This document shows positions 1 through 9,600 of a DNA stretch of 64,000 bases, piece after piece. The DNA is from Planctomycetaceae bacterium (lineage in GTDB: Bacteria; Planctomycetota; Planctomycetia; Pirellulales; Pirellulaceae): the NCBI GenBank assembly GCA_024642205.1, contig JAHEBQ010000028.1, positions 1-64,000 of the forward strand. The letters run 5' to 3'. The notes under the pieces are model-generated. The model saw nothing but the letters and a program-made list of their open reading frames with translations, did not search any database and was not told the origin of the DNA. Each line of letters opens with the position of its first letter. Within the stretch, counting starts at the first letter, position 1. Both the position numbers and the translations under genes were made by a program.

Positions 1-689
1 TAAACGATCCAGTCAACCGGTGGCCGTCCAAAAAGCTGCAGTGCTTCGTTTGCCCTGGAAAACGGGCGACTGCCGAAGAAGCCCCGATGGGCGGAAAGGG
101 GGGAAGGATGGGGCGACGTGATGACAGTATGGCGACGAGGATCAATCAACTTGATTTTTTTCTCAGCGGGCTTGCCCCAGAGAATGAACACAACGCCGTC
201 CGACCGGGCACTGAGCTGAGCGATGACTTCATCCGTGAAACTCTCCCAGCCTCGTTTACGATGCGAGTTCGCTTCTCCCTTGCGAACGGTCAGGACCGTG
301 TTCAACAGGAACACACCTTGCCTGGCCCACGACGTCAGGTTACCGGAGGTAGGTGATTCATGCCCGAGATCGTCACAATATTCCCGGTAGATATTCTTCA
401 GTGAAGGCGGGAGTTGCACACCGGATTCGACCGAGAAGCTCAGCCCGTGTGCCTGACGCGGACCGTGGTAAGGATCCTGACCAAGAATCACAACCTTTGT
501 TTCCTCCAACGAAGTCAGTCGAAAGGCGGCGAACACGTTTTCGGCAGTGGGATAAACGGTCCGCGATCGCCGTTCCAGTTCGAGGAACGATTCGAGTTTC
601 TGGAAAACGGGTTCATGAAAATACGTTTCCAGCCGGTAGGTCCAATCGCTTTGAATTGGCCAGCCAGTGGGGAAAACGCGGACGTTCAT
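1..689 (-). CDS. ung: Uracil-DNA glycosylase (3' end at window edge)
   Basis: Removes uracil from DNA to start base-excision repair in the cytoplasm. Reading leftward from ATG at 689, 229 codons are open to the window edge; the last visible bases are TA, so the stop is probably completed just outside. The family signatures are all visible: the water-activating loop GQDPYHG with the catalytic Asp, the LLN segment, and the C-terminal HPSPLSAHRGFFGSRPFS loop that inserts into the minor groove. The ATG overlaps the recJ stop codon (ATGA, 686-689), so ung is almost certainly translated by coupling behind recJ, giving a two-gene repair operon. Length matches the usual 220-230 residues of bacterial family-1 UDG. 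Confidence 0.96.
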   Translation of the reverse strand, partial: MNVRVFPTGWPIQSDWTYRLETYFHEPVFQKLESFLELERRSRTVYPTAENVFAAFRLTSLEETKVVILGQDPYHGPRQAHGLSFSVESGVQLPPSLKNIYREYCDDLGHESPTSGNLTSWARQGVFLLNTVLTVRKGEANSHRKRGWESFTDEVIAQLSARSDGVVFILWGKPAEKKIKLIDPRRHTVITSPHPSPLSAHRGFFGSRPFSRANEALQLFGRPPVDWIV

Positions 690-2446
690 GCGGACGCTAC
701 CTTCGACTTGCTGGGCCGAAAGTCAATCAATTGAAGTTCGACATTACGACGACCACGGAAATCGTTGATAACCGGTCGGAAAGCAAAATCGTACAGCGAA
801 TCCTGATCGTTGAGGTCCTTGAGCCACTCGCCTTTTCCGAAGGCGACGGCGCGGATCGTGGAATTGTATTGTTTCAATCGCAAATCGAGGTGTCGTCCGT
901 CGGCACCCATCGTACGCGCGGGAGTGGCGAGTTGAACGGCGGAAGCGCAAAGTACTGGTCGCGGATTGTCTTGACCGAACGGAGCCAGTTTTTCCAGGTC
1001 ATTCATCATGTTGAGTGTCAGGTGCCCAATCAACGCTTCGGCATCGATATCAAGATCGGGAATTAACTCGTCCACACTGACCTGTTCGATAACTTGCTCG
1101 CAAAAATCTTCGCGAAAAGCGTCAATGTTGCCAGGTTCGATACTGAGTCCGGCGGCGGCCTCATGGCCCCCGAATTGAATCAGATGCTGTTGACATCCTT
1201 CGAGCGCACGGTACAGGTTGACACCGCAGGAAGTTCGACACGAACCTACGCCCGGTCGATTGTTGAGCGGGTCGGTTGAGATCATGATGGTAGGTCGATG
1301 AAATTCTTCCGCGATCCGGCCTGCCGCGATTCCAATCACACCCAGATGCCAGTCCGACTCGGACAAGACAAGTGCCGACTCATTCGCGGGGTCGTGATTC
1401 TCCTTGATCATTTTATGAGCGGAGCGGAGAATCCTGCGATCAAGGCTGTCCCGATTTTTGTTCAGTTGATCGATGTAGTCGGCCAGGGCCTTGCCGCGTT
1501 CTTCTGATTCGCAGGTCAGCAATTCGACACCGAGTTGGGCCTGACCCAGGCGACCGGCGGCGTTCAGTCGCGGACCGATCGAAAACCCGATATCCTCGGC
1601 GCCCAACCGCGGTTTATCCTGGCATTTCGCCAACGCCATCAAGTGGTTCAGACCTGGATTGGCGAATTGGCGCATGCAATTCAAACCGTGGTGAACGATG
1701 ATTCTGTTTTCATCCAACAACGGTACGACGTCACATACCGTTCCGATCGCGGCCAATGAAACGGCCGCAAACAAAAAGTTTCGGTACTGCTCTGGAAGTT
1801 TAGGAGAGCCGCAATGGCGCTGGCATAACGCCCATGCAAGTTTGAATGTGACACCGGCGCCGCAAAGTCCGGAAAATGGGTATTCATGACCGGGCAGAGC
1901 AGGGTGCACGATTGCATCGGCATCGGGAAGTGACGGACTCAGGTGATGGTGGTCCGTCACGATGATCTGCATGCCCTGTTGCCTGGCGAATGCTACCTCG
2001 GCCAAGCTCGTAATTCCGCAGTCGACCGTAATGATCATTTCGGCACCGCGCCGATTCAGTTTTTCCAGCGACTCAATGCTCAGACCATATCCATCGTTCA
2101 ACCGGTTGGGCACGAAATACGAGACTTCCGCGTCAAGCAGTTTCAGGCAGCGGTAGAGAATCGCCGTGGATGTCATTCCGTCGGCATCGTAGTCGCCATA
2201 GACGAAAATTTTGCGTTTGTCGGTAATCGCCCTGTAGATCCTTTCGACGGCTGGGACGATTCCGGGAAGTTCCTCGGGTGGTCGGAGCCCGGTCATTTTC
2301 AGGTCGATAAAGGATGCAACCTGTTCGGGGTGGGAAATGCCACGCAGGGCCAGAATTTGAGCAACGACCGGCGAAACGTTGGAAGACCTTTCAATGGATT
2401 CAACCAACCGGGCATCGTGAGCGCGTATCGTCCATCGGAGGGCCAT
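686..2446 (-). CDS. recJ: Single-stranded-DNA-specific 5'-3' exonuclease RecJ
   Basis: RecJ digests 5'-ended single-stranded DNA in recombination, mismatch and base-excision repair. The 586-residue product has the DHH phosphoesterase motifs in order: VYGDYDADGMTST near residue 82, TVDCG near 141 and VTDHH near 165, followed by a DHHA1 domain (GIAAGRIAEEFHRPTIM) and the C-terminal OB-like region. These are the Mn-binding aspartates and histidines of the family. The ATG at 2446 has AGGAAG about 7 bases upstream. The stop codon overlaps the ung start by 4 bp. Pairing a 5' exonuclease with a uracil glycosylase fits base-excision repair, though the functional link is inference. Confidence 0.97.
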   Translation of the reverse strand: MALRWTIRAHDARLVESIERSSNVSPVVAQILALRGISHPEQVASFIDLKMTGLRPPEELPGIVPAVERIYRAITDKRKIFVYGDYDADGMTSTAILYRCLKLLDAEVSYFVPNRLNDGYGLSIESLEKLNRRGAEMIITVDCGITSLAEVAFARQQGMQIIVTDHHHLSPSLPDADAIVHPALPGHEYPFSGLCGAGVTFKLAWALCQRHCGSPKLPEQYRNFLFAAVSLAAIGTVCDVVPLLDENRIIVHHGLNCMRQFANPGLNHLMALAKCQDKPRLGAEDIGFSIGPRLNAAGRLGQAQLGVELLTCESEERGKALADYIDQLNKNRDSLDRRILRSAHKMIKENHDPANESALVLSESDWHLGVIGIAAGRIAEEFHRPTIMISTDPLNNRPGVGSCRTSCGVNLYRALEGCQQHLIQFGGHEAAAGLSIEPGNIDAFREDFCEQVIEQVSVDELIPDLDIDAEALIGHLTLNMMNDLEKLAPFGQDNPRPVLCASAVQLATPARTMGADGRHLDLRLKQYNSTIRAVAFGKGEWLKDLNDQDSLYDFAFRPVINDFRGRRNVELQLIDFRPSKSKVASA

Positions 2447-2587
2447 TGAAACTTCCTATCCACTTCAAGGTGTGTAACCGACATCGTAAGGAAATCAGAA
2501 CGACGCGGCAACCAACAAGTGGCGCAGTCGTCTGCCCGCGAACGTGCAAGTGGCCCGCTCAGCGCATTCGAAGGAAAGTCGATGCGC

Positions 2588-2620
2588 ATAAAAACGACCA
2601 TGCCCTAAGGCATGGTCGTT
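2588..2620 (-). terminator. Rho-independent terminator of rpmG
   Basis: A perfect 12-bp inverted repeat (2593-2604 and 2609-2620) separated by a 4-base loop. Read on the minus strand, downstream of the rpmG stop, the stem is followed by a T-rich run (GTTTTTATG). It lies between rpmG and recJ, so it should end rpmG transcription before the recJ-ung unit. Confidence 0.8.
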
Positions 2621-2669
2621 GAACATCGCGATTGTCGACGTGAAAAAACCGATCCGATCGAATGTCGGG

Positions 2670-2843
2670 TTATTTTTTCTTTTCGTTGTGAATCGTGTGC
2701 TTCCGCAATCGGGGCGAAAACTTCTTGAGCTTCAGTTTTTCGCCGCCACCTTTTTTGCGAATGGTGTAGTTGTAATCGCCTGTCTCTTCACAGACGAGAT
2801 GAACAACTTCGAGCTTTTTTTTGCTTTTGCCGGACTTGGCCAT
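2670..2843 (-). CDS. rpmG: 50S ribosomal protein L33 (bL33)
   Basis: A 57-residue basic protein of the large ribosomal subunit. It starts [10 protein letters not shown], has the L33 core [12 protein letters not shown], and ends [19 protein letters not shown], matching the L33 length and pattern (Y-x-T-x-K-K and K-F-x-P-x-x-R-x-H). Only one of the four zinc-ribbon cysteines is present, so this is the Zn-independent (C-minus) type. The ATG at 2843 is preceded by GAGG at 7-base spacing; a longer in-frame opening upstream has no L33 similarity and was not used. It appears to be monocistronic, with a candidate promoter upstream and a hairpin terminator downstream. Confidence 0.95.
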   Translation of the reverse strand: MAKSGKSKKKLEVVHLVCEETGDYNYTIRKKGGGEKLKLKKFSPRLRKHTIHNEKKK

Positions 2844-2890
2844 GGGGTAACCTCGCGGGCCCTGGATTCTTGAATTGATTTGAGTCGCGA

Positions 2891-2919
2891 AATATACCAA
2901 ATTTCGCCCGGTTCTGTAA
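2891..2919 (-). promoter_or_regulatory. Candidate sigma-70-type promoter for rpmG
   Basis: On the minus strand, TTACAG is followed after 17 bases by TATATT, about 48 bases upstream of the rpmG start codon. The -10 is good and the -35 is a half match. Position and spacing support it; there is no experimental or comparative evidence. Confidence 0.35.
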
Positions 2920-3064
2920 GGCTCAATCACTCCAAAATCAGGAATCTGCATCCATTGGACCGCTTTTTTGCAGACCAATCCGTTGTCTCGAGGCTTGGTG
3001 AACGCACAGAACAGGGGATCCAACGGACCTAGGGATGCAGACTGGTCGTTGGCCGGGGCGACGG

Positions 3065-4300
3065 CTAAACCGGGGGTGTCGGGTTTGCATCGGTGCCAAG
3101 CGGCTCCCGCAACGTTTCTCTTGGGTTGGACGATTCGTCGACGGTGTATTTCGAGATCGGCGATGGTCGGCCATAGTAAAATCCCTGGCCAAGCTGGAAC
3201 CCCATCTGAACGAGGATCTCGTGGCATTCGCGGGTCTCCACGCCTTCCGCGAGCGTCTGAATGCCGAGATTGTTGACCAGGTTGGCGAACAATGCGACCA
3301 ATTCCTGTCGTTTCGCAGGGGCGTGTTCAATGTTCTTGGTCAGCTTCATGTCGAACTTGAGGAAGTCAGGTCGGACTTCGCCCAACTCAACAAGGCGGGC
3401 ACGACCGACACCAAAATCATCAAACGCGAGCATGATATTGAGATCCTCGAGGACCGCGCACAGTTCACGCATCATGGTCATGTTGGTCGAGGCACCTTCA
3501 TGGATTTCCAGTGTGATCTTTTGTTCGGGAGCAGCAACTCGGATTTCGCGCAGTGAATCGTAGAACTCAACTCGATCAAGTTCTTTGGGGTGTGTGTTGA
3601 CAAACAGGTTGGCATCGGATCCGAATGCGGTTCCAATTTCAATACCTCGCAGGCGAAACGCTTCGCTGAGTTGGGCTTCGAGGTTCAGCTGTGATGCCGC
3701 GTGAAACATCTCGTGCGGGGACTGCAGTCCAAACAGTCGGCTGCGTCCGAGAACTTCGTAGCCGATCCGTGACTGATCTTCCAGTTTGACAAGAGGTTGA
3801 AAGTGCGGATAGAGTCCGCCATCACTGATCAGTCGCTCAAACTGGATCATCGCCAGGGCCTGGTCGCAGACGTCTTCCTGAATGGTGTGGTGTTGGATGT
3901 TCATCTCCTGTTTCAGACCGACCCGGAATACCAGGGCGGCAAAATGGATCAGGTCGTTCACCTGGATTTCGATTTCACCATTCAGTTGTTCACCATTGAC
4001 GAAGGTCCCATTGGTGCTCCCAAGTTCGCGAAGCATCAGCTTGCCATCGTTGGAAGCGAAGATCTCGGCATGGTTTTTTGAAATGCATCCAACCGGCAAG
4101 TGCAAACATGAATCGGATCGGCGTCCGATCGAAAAGGGAAATGAATGGATCGGATATTGCCGATTCGGCTGCGTTTCGTCAATTTGACCGGTGAGGAACC
4201 ACTGACCTGAGTTGATAACCGTTGGGCAGGTTTTTGGCGCGATTGGCTGTTCGTTCATGTTGATCAGGTTCATTTGTGAATCGGTGTTACGGTGGATCAT
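3065..4300 (-). CDS. FHA domain - EAL domain signalling protein
   Basis: Predicted cytoplasmic protein joining an FHA phosphothreonine-binding domain to an EAL cyclic-di-GMP phosphodiesterase domain. FHA (about residues 45-125) shows [15 protein letters not shown] and [10 protein letters not shown], the phosphopeptide-contact motifs. EAL (about 150-390) has EVLGR in place of the EAL signature, FVNTHP, LEIHEG, AFDDFG, LKFD, LAEGVET and GQGFYYG, so the metal- and substrate-binding E, N, E, DD, K, E, Q residues all remain and activity is plausible. There is no GGDEF domain. I chose ATG 4300 because GGAAG precedes it by 6 bases; ATG 4273 or 4258 are alternatives, and the open frame upstream to 4528 looks non-coding. 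It is divergent to the AAA+ gene at 4631. A nearby Ser/Thr kinase could supply its phospho-ligand (inference). Confidence 0.85.
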   Translation of the reverse strand: MIHRNTDSQMNLINMNEQPIAPKTCPTVINSGQWFLTGQIDETQPNRQYPIHSFPFSIGRRSDSCLHLPVGCISKNHAEIFASNDGKLMLRELGSTNGTFVNGEQLNGEIEIQVNDLIHFAALVFRVGLKQEMNIQHHTIQEDVCDQALAMIQFERLISDGGLYPHFQPLVKLEDQSRIGYEVLGRSRLFGLQSPHEMFHAASQLNLEAQLSEAFRLRGIEIGTAFGSDANLFVNTHPKELDRVEFYDSLREIRVAAPEQKITLEIHEGASTNMTMMRELCAVLEDLNIMLAFDDFGVGRARLVELGEVRPDFLKFDMKLTKNIEHAPAKRQELVALFANLVNNLGIQTLAEGVETRECHEILVQMGFQLGQGFYYGRPSPISKYTVDESSNPRETLREPLGTDANPTPPV

Positions 4301-4630
4301 CCACGACTTCCGGGAAGTTGGAGCCTCGAATTTGTAGCTTGGGATTAACAACAAAGCTGCAACAAACGGAGAATTTTCTCCTTTGCCAGAAGAATTTGCG
4401 GGTTTGGACGATGGTTGCTGCCAGTGACTGAACTTCTTCAATACTCCGGTTATGCGGATTATGAAAGCTGGTCCAGGAACCCGGTTGAGATTCAACGACT
4501 TGAAATCCGGCGAATCGATGTAAATCAATCAATGACGGGTCGATGAGAGAACCCGATTCAGGCGACCGATATTGATGACATGGAAAGATAATGGGTATTT
4601 CCCGCCATTCTGTTTTGTCAAAACATCGCC
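4301..4630. other. Divergent intergenic region
   Basis: About 330 bases between the FHA-EAL and AAA+ genes, which point away from each other. The minus frame remains open to 4528, but its composition (isolated hydrophobic and Ser/Pro stretches) does not look coding. It presumably holds two divergent promoters; I could not pick a convincing -35/-10 pair. Confidence 0.4.
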
Positions 4631-6010
4631 ATGTCCACAACCACCTCGTCATTGTTGAGCAGCGGATTGCTGGCCACGATCATGGCGGACGAGTCGTTTC
4701 GCCCGTCTGAGCCCAATTCGCTGCAAGAAACCAGTATTCCCAGCTCGCTGATCGAAACCTTGTTAATCAAACGTCTGGCAGTCGTCGGCGTGAGTAGTGG
4801 CCGACAGTTGGCCAACGATTTGTGCCTGCCTTTCGCCGTGCTGGAAAAGATGTTCACCTACTTGCGATCGCGCCAGATGATCGTTCACAAAGGATCCGCG
4901 CCGCTCAATGATTACAGTTATGCGTTAACCGAAAACGGTCGCGACCGGGCGATCATCGCAAGTCGGGCCTGTTCGTATGTTGGACCTGCTCCGGTGCCGT
5001 TGATGGATTACGTCTTGAGTGCCGAGGCCCAGACAATTCGAGCTGAATCGCCCAAACGCGCTCAACTGAGAAATGCGTTCAAGGACATTTCCATCAATGA
5101 ATCGCTGTTTGAAAGTCTGGGCCCGGCGATCAACTCGGGTGCCGGGCTGTTTCTGTATGGTGAGCCGGGCAACGGAAAATCGACGTTGGCTCAGCGAATC
5201 ACCCAGTGTTTTGGGCACGAGATCTGGGTCCCTCACGCGATTTTTGAAGATGGACAGATTATCAAGTTCTTCGATGCTGCCTACCACCATCCCTCGCAAG
5301 ACGATTCAGACACTCTGATCCACGAAGCGGCTTTCGATAAACGCTGGGTCAAGATTCGTCGGCCGACGGTCGTCGTGGGTGGCGAGCTGACGATGGATTC
5401 TCTGGAAATTCGGCATGACCCGAATAGTAATGTCAGCGAAGCCTCGTTGCAGATGAAAAGCAACTGCGGGTGTCTGCTGGTCGACGATTTCGGAAGACAG
5501 CGAATTGAACCGCAGGAGTTACTCAATCGCTGGATTGTGCCCCTGGAAAGCCGGGTTGATTTTCTGACGCTGTCGACAGGCAAGAAAATCAAGGTGCCGT
5601 TTGAGCAGTTGATCATTTTCTCAACCAACCTCGAACCGAGTGACCTTGTCGACGAGGCGTTTCTTCGCCGAATTCCGTACAAGATCGAAATCAGTGACCC
5701 GACTCCCAAAGAGTTTCACGTGTTGTTTCAGATTTACTGTGAGAAATTCAATTGCGAATACAAGGCGGAAGTTGTCAATTACCTGTTGAACACCCACTTC
5801 ATCAAATCGGAACGACGACTGCGACGCTGTCATCCTCGGGACCTGCTCAATCAAATTCGCAGTTTCTGCGTGTACAACGAGCTCCCGATGGAAATGCGAC
5901 CCGAGTATTTTGACCGTGTTGTAAAAAGTTATTTCACAGGGGTCTTGAACAAGAAATCGAGCCAACCGAAAAACGAGTTAAAATCTGGTGTAGTGTCACA
6001 GCCAAGGTAA
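4631..6010 (+). CDS. Winged-helix AAA+ ATPase of unknown role
   Basis: A 459-residue cytoplasmic ATPase. Residues ~40-105 look like a winged-helix domain (SSGRQLANDLCLPFAVLEKM, then a wing ending YALTENGRDRA). The AAA+ core follows, with Walker A GEPGNGKST near residue 177, Walker B LLVDDFG near 280, sensor 1 IIFSTNLEP near 328 and arginines in FLRRIPYKIEI near 345. The rest is a helical lid. Such stand-alone wHTH-AAA+ proteins are widespread in planctomycetes without an assigned function; I do not recognise a named family. The gene starts at ATG 4631 with no strong ribosome-binding site. It is followed by a palindromic repeat and the kinase-tubulin gene on the same strand, and is divergent to FHA-EAL. 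A remodeller or scaffold role for its neighbours is inference. Confidence 0.85.
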   Translation: MSTTTSSLLSSGLLATIMADESFRPSEPNSLQETSIPSSLIETLLIKRLAVVGVSSGRQLANDLCLPFAVLEKMFTYLRSRQMIVHKGSAPLNDYSYALTENGRDRAIIASRACSYVGPAPVPLMDYVLSAEAQTIRAESPKRAQLRNAFKDISINESLFESLGPAINSGAGLFLYGEPGNGKSTLAQRITQCFGHEIWVPHAIFEDGQIIKFFDAAYHHPSQDDSDTLIHEAAFDKRWVKIRRPTVVVGGELTMDSLEIRHDPNSNVSEASLQMKSNCGCLLVDDFGRQRIEPQELLNRWIVPLESRVDFLTLSTGKKIKVPFEQLIIFSTNLEPSDLVDEAFLRRIPYKIEISDPTPKEFHVLFQIYCEKFNCEYKAEVVNYLLNTHFIKSERRLRRCHPRDLLNQIRSFCVYNELPMEMRPEYFDRVVKSYFTGVLNKKSSQPKNELKSGVVSQPR

Positions 6011-6118
6011 GGCTTGGTCGTAATGGACGAGGTCACGCGTCCCAGCGTTTTCTGGATCAAAGGACTCGGTGACCTCGTCCACTACGCAAAAATCAAATCT
6101 TGATGCTGCACTGTGAGG
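5998..6118. repeat. Palindromic intergenic element, copy 1
   Basis: Imperfect palindrome with arms 6021-6036 (TAATGGACGAGGTCAC) and 6069-6084 (GTGACCTCGTCCACTA), 15 of 16 positions complementary, around a spacer containing GGATCAAAGGACT. The flanks (GCCAAG...GGCTTGGTCG on the left, AAATCAAATCTTGATGCTGC on the right) also match copy 2 at 9986-10110. The element begins at the 3' end of the AAA+ gene. It looks like a REP/MITE-type mobile or regulatory repeat. Confidence 0.85.
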
Positions 6119-6661
6119 CCAGGTACGTTCGGTCAGGCAATCGGCCATTATTTGCTGGGTTGGGCGGATCCGACCCCGAGCACTTCTGGACTCAGAACTC
6201 CCTGGATTTGATATCAACGTTACCGGGGAGTCGTTTTCCCTGAATGCCATCCGAGGAGTCAATTCCACCCGGTCCTCGACTTGATGGCCATCGCCCCTTT
6301 TCGTCTGACGGTCTCCATTTGAACGAGCGATTCGAGGAAGGTTCCCTGTCGAGTTGCAATCTGCGTTAAATCGGCGGCGAAAAATTACCTGGTGCATCCC
6401 AGCTATCGAGCTGAGATCGATCGTTTCTTTTCCCGGCAAATTGACGACGCACGATCGGCGTCCGGGTCAGTTCGACGGATCCGCCTCGAATCCCTGGCGG
6501 TTTGGGTTCCAGTGATAACGGTCATTCCCGTTCTCCTGAATCAAAACGGGATTTTGGAGAATCCACAGATCGAAATTGCGTGTATGCCGAACCGAAAGCT
6601 ATCTTTCGGGGCACGTAACTCCATTTTTGACGACTTGAGCCAACGGTACGGCGGGACATTC
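6119..6661. other. Region upstream of the kinase-tubulin gene
   Basis: The kinase frame stays open upstream to 6392, but the ~90 extra residues (rich in V, P and R, no match to a kinase N-terminus) look non-coding. The region probably holds the promoter and 5' leader of the kinase-tubulin gene. No other feature seen. Confidence 0.35.
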
Positions 6662-9600
6662 ATGACATCAAAACCACAAGAATCACAGAAAAATATCCTG
6701 GGCTACACTCTGCAGGAGCGGATTGGTTCCGGGGGCTTTGGCGAGGTCTGGTCGGCGATCGCACCAGGCGGTTTGATGAAGGCAGTGAAAATCGTCTACG
6801 GTTTCCACGACGAAAAAAGGGCCCAGGCTGAGCTCAAAGCACTCGATCGGGTCAAGAGTCTTCGTCACCCGTTTTTGCTTTCACTTGAGCGAATTGAGAT
6901 TTTCGACGGCCAATTGGTTGTCGTTACCGAACTCGCCGACAATTGCCTGGCGGACGTGTTCAACGAATTTGCATTCAAGGGAGAGGCAGGAATTCCCCGC
7001 GAGAACCTGATCAAGTACATGCGCGGCGTTGCGGATGCGCTGGATTATTTGAGTGACGAACACAACCTGCAGCACCTCGACATCAAACCGGAAAACCTGT
7101 TGCTGGTCAGCGGCCACGTCAAGGTGGCTGACTTTGGTTTGATCAAAGACCTTGAAAATGCCTCTCAGTCGCTGATGTCGGGAATGACACCAGCCTACGC
7201 GGCACCGGAACTTTTCGACGGTCGACCGGGAACCAAGAGCGATCAATACTCGTTGGCGATTGTCTACCAGGAGATGTTAACCGGCGAACGCCCCTTCCCG
7301 GGAAATACTCCCGCTCAGCTGGCCGCCCAGCATATGCACGGCAAGCCGAACCTTCGTCCGCTTCCGAAGAGTGATCAGCCAATCATCGCCAAAGCACTTT
7401 CGAAGGACCCCAGTGTCCGGTTCAAGAGTTGCCGCGACATGGTTGAAGAGCTTTCCAACAAAAAGCGTTCGATCAAAAAAGCGATTCGACGCACGCAGCC
7501 GATTCAAACAGATTCCGAAGACAAATCAAAAACCTTCCTGTTTCCGGAATCGCATAGTAATCGTGAAGTTACCGCCGTGATTTCAGGAATGGCGCTTCCG
7601 TTTCAGGCGGCGGAACTCAAGTCGCTTGATCCGCCAGAATGTACCGAATCCAATGCGACGGTTCGCCCGACGCTAGTAGTTACGGTGGGGTCGACGGCCA
7701 ACCGAATCGCACAAAGGATAAAAAAACAGATCGTCTGCCGGCATGGCAGCATGGACAATGTACCTTCACTGCGAATCCTGTCGGTGGATACCGACCGTCA
7801 ATCTCTGGGTGAACTGCGGACGGGAACTGGTCCAGGTGCGCTCAATGGCGACGAAATCATCGAAACACCGCTGCGAAAGCCGGAAGTCTACCGGGAACGG
7901 AGCCAGTCTCATTTGTCATGGCTCAGTCGACGGTGGATTTACAATGTTCCCCGGTCGCTACAAACGGAAGGCCTCCGACCTCTTGGCCGGCTGGCGTTTG
8001 CCGACCATTTCGAACCGATTTGCGATCGCATTCAGGCTGCGCTCAAGCAGATTGTGGCCGAAGAACATCTGGCCAAATCTTCCGATACGCTTGAAATGGA
8101 TCCGGGAGAGTTGAAGCCACGTGTTTTCATTGTCACGTCGATCAGTGGCGGTACAGGCAGCGGCATGGTGCTTGACCTTGCTTATACGATCAAACTCTTG
8201 ATGCAAGAAAACGGACTTGTTTCCGATGAGGTCATGGGTGTGTTACTGCATTCCAATTATCAACGAACCCGAGACCCCGGACTCTCGGCCGCCAACGCAT
8301 TTGCATTTCTGACCGAATTGCGACACTTTGTTGAAAACGGATTCCCAGGTGACGATTCAGTTGGATTGCCTGAATTCGATGGTGAACCTCCGTTCGATTT
8401 CACCTATTTCAATGAACTTGGCAACGACCTGAGTCAGTCGGAGTACGAAGAAAAACTCGACAAGGTTGCCGAGTACATTTATTTGTCGACGACGTCGAAG
8501 TGCTCGGAGTTTTTCGATCAATGCCGTAAAATGGAAGTCGAAATTGACCACTTTGCCCTACGCACATTCGGGATCAGCTCAACCGGTCCCGGAAACCTGA
8601 TCATGGGCGAAAATGCCGTCAACCAGGTCGGTCGCGGCTTGATCCGGCGTTGGATCAGCGGCGATTCCAACCTGGATTTCGATGCCACCAGTTTCGTCGA
8701 CACGGAGTTTGCAAAGCTCAGCCTGGGGCCGGATCAGGTAGTAGTAAAGATCGACAAATCTGCCCGCGGCATTCTGATTGATAAATTGGACTCGATCATC
8801 ACGAGCGCAAACGACATCGTCCTGAGCGGCTCGGAGCATCGATTGAGCAACTTGACCGAGTTCATGGATGGAATCTTCGGGTGCCCACCGTCGAGACGAG
8901 ACTCAAGCCACCACGATCCGGAAATCTGTGGCGAATTGGAGAAACTGGTCGTGAAAGAGGCCAACGCCGTCGGTAGCGGGTTGGCGGCCGTGATTTTGGA
9001 AATGATCAGCGGAAACGAATTGAGTTTGCAAAAGCCCAGACGAACCGTGGAGACATGCCGCGCCAGAATTGACGGAATACGGAGACAACTGGAACAGGCA
9101 GCGACCCAATGCGAGTCGGAACTCCAGCTGCGATTGTCGAATCTGGGCCAATTCTCCAGTGAGAAAATACGTGGCAAGGTTGAAGAAAAGGCAAGGTTCG
9201 ACACGGCAATCGGTTTCTATTGTCTGGCGCGGCTCCAGGAATTTGTAACGCGGTATGCGAAGGTTTATTTTCGCGTGATCGCCAATACGGTTGATGGTTC
9301 CCACAGGATAATTGCCCGATTCCAGAATCAGTTGGAATCAGTCGCCGAACAATTTGATTCCACGGACCAAATCGAGGATTCTGGATCCCTCGGTGAATTC
9401 AGTATGGATCGGCTCCTGAGCGATAGCATTGAACAAGCGATTGAGCAGCACATCTTAAAAACAGAGTTGCAGGTCTACGAATCGCTGGTAAAAGAGCGGG
9501 GCGGATATCTTGAGGTTCTAAGCGAAGCATCGGTTATTCAAAATCAGCTGCCGGTCGAAATTCGACTGGCGGCACAACGCGTGCTTGCGGACGCCTACAA

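Noticed and set aside
2844..3064. A tRNA gene beside rpmG, as found in many bacteria
   Set aside because: No T-arm consensus or acceptor pairing on either strand of this spacer.
5996..6439. A 147-codon minus-strand frame over the repeat
   Set aside because: It runs through the palindromic element and has no ribosome-binding site or similarity; the repeat explains the open stretch.
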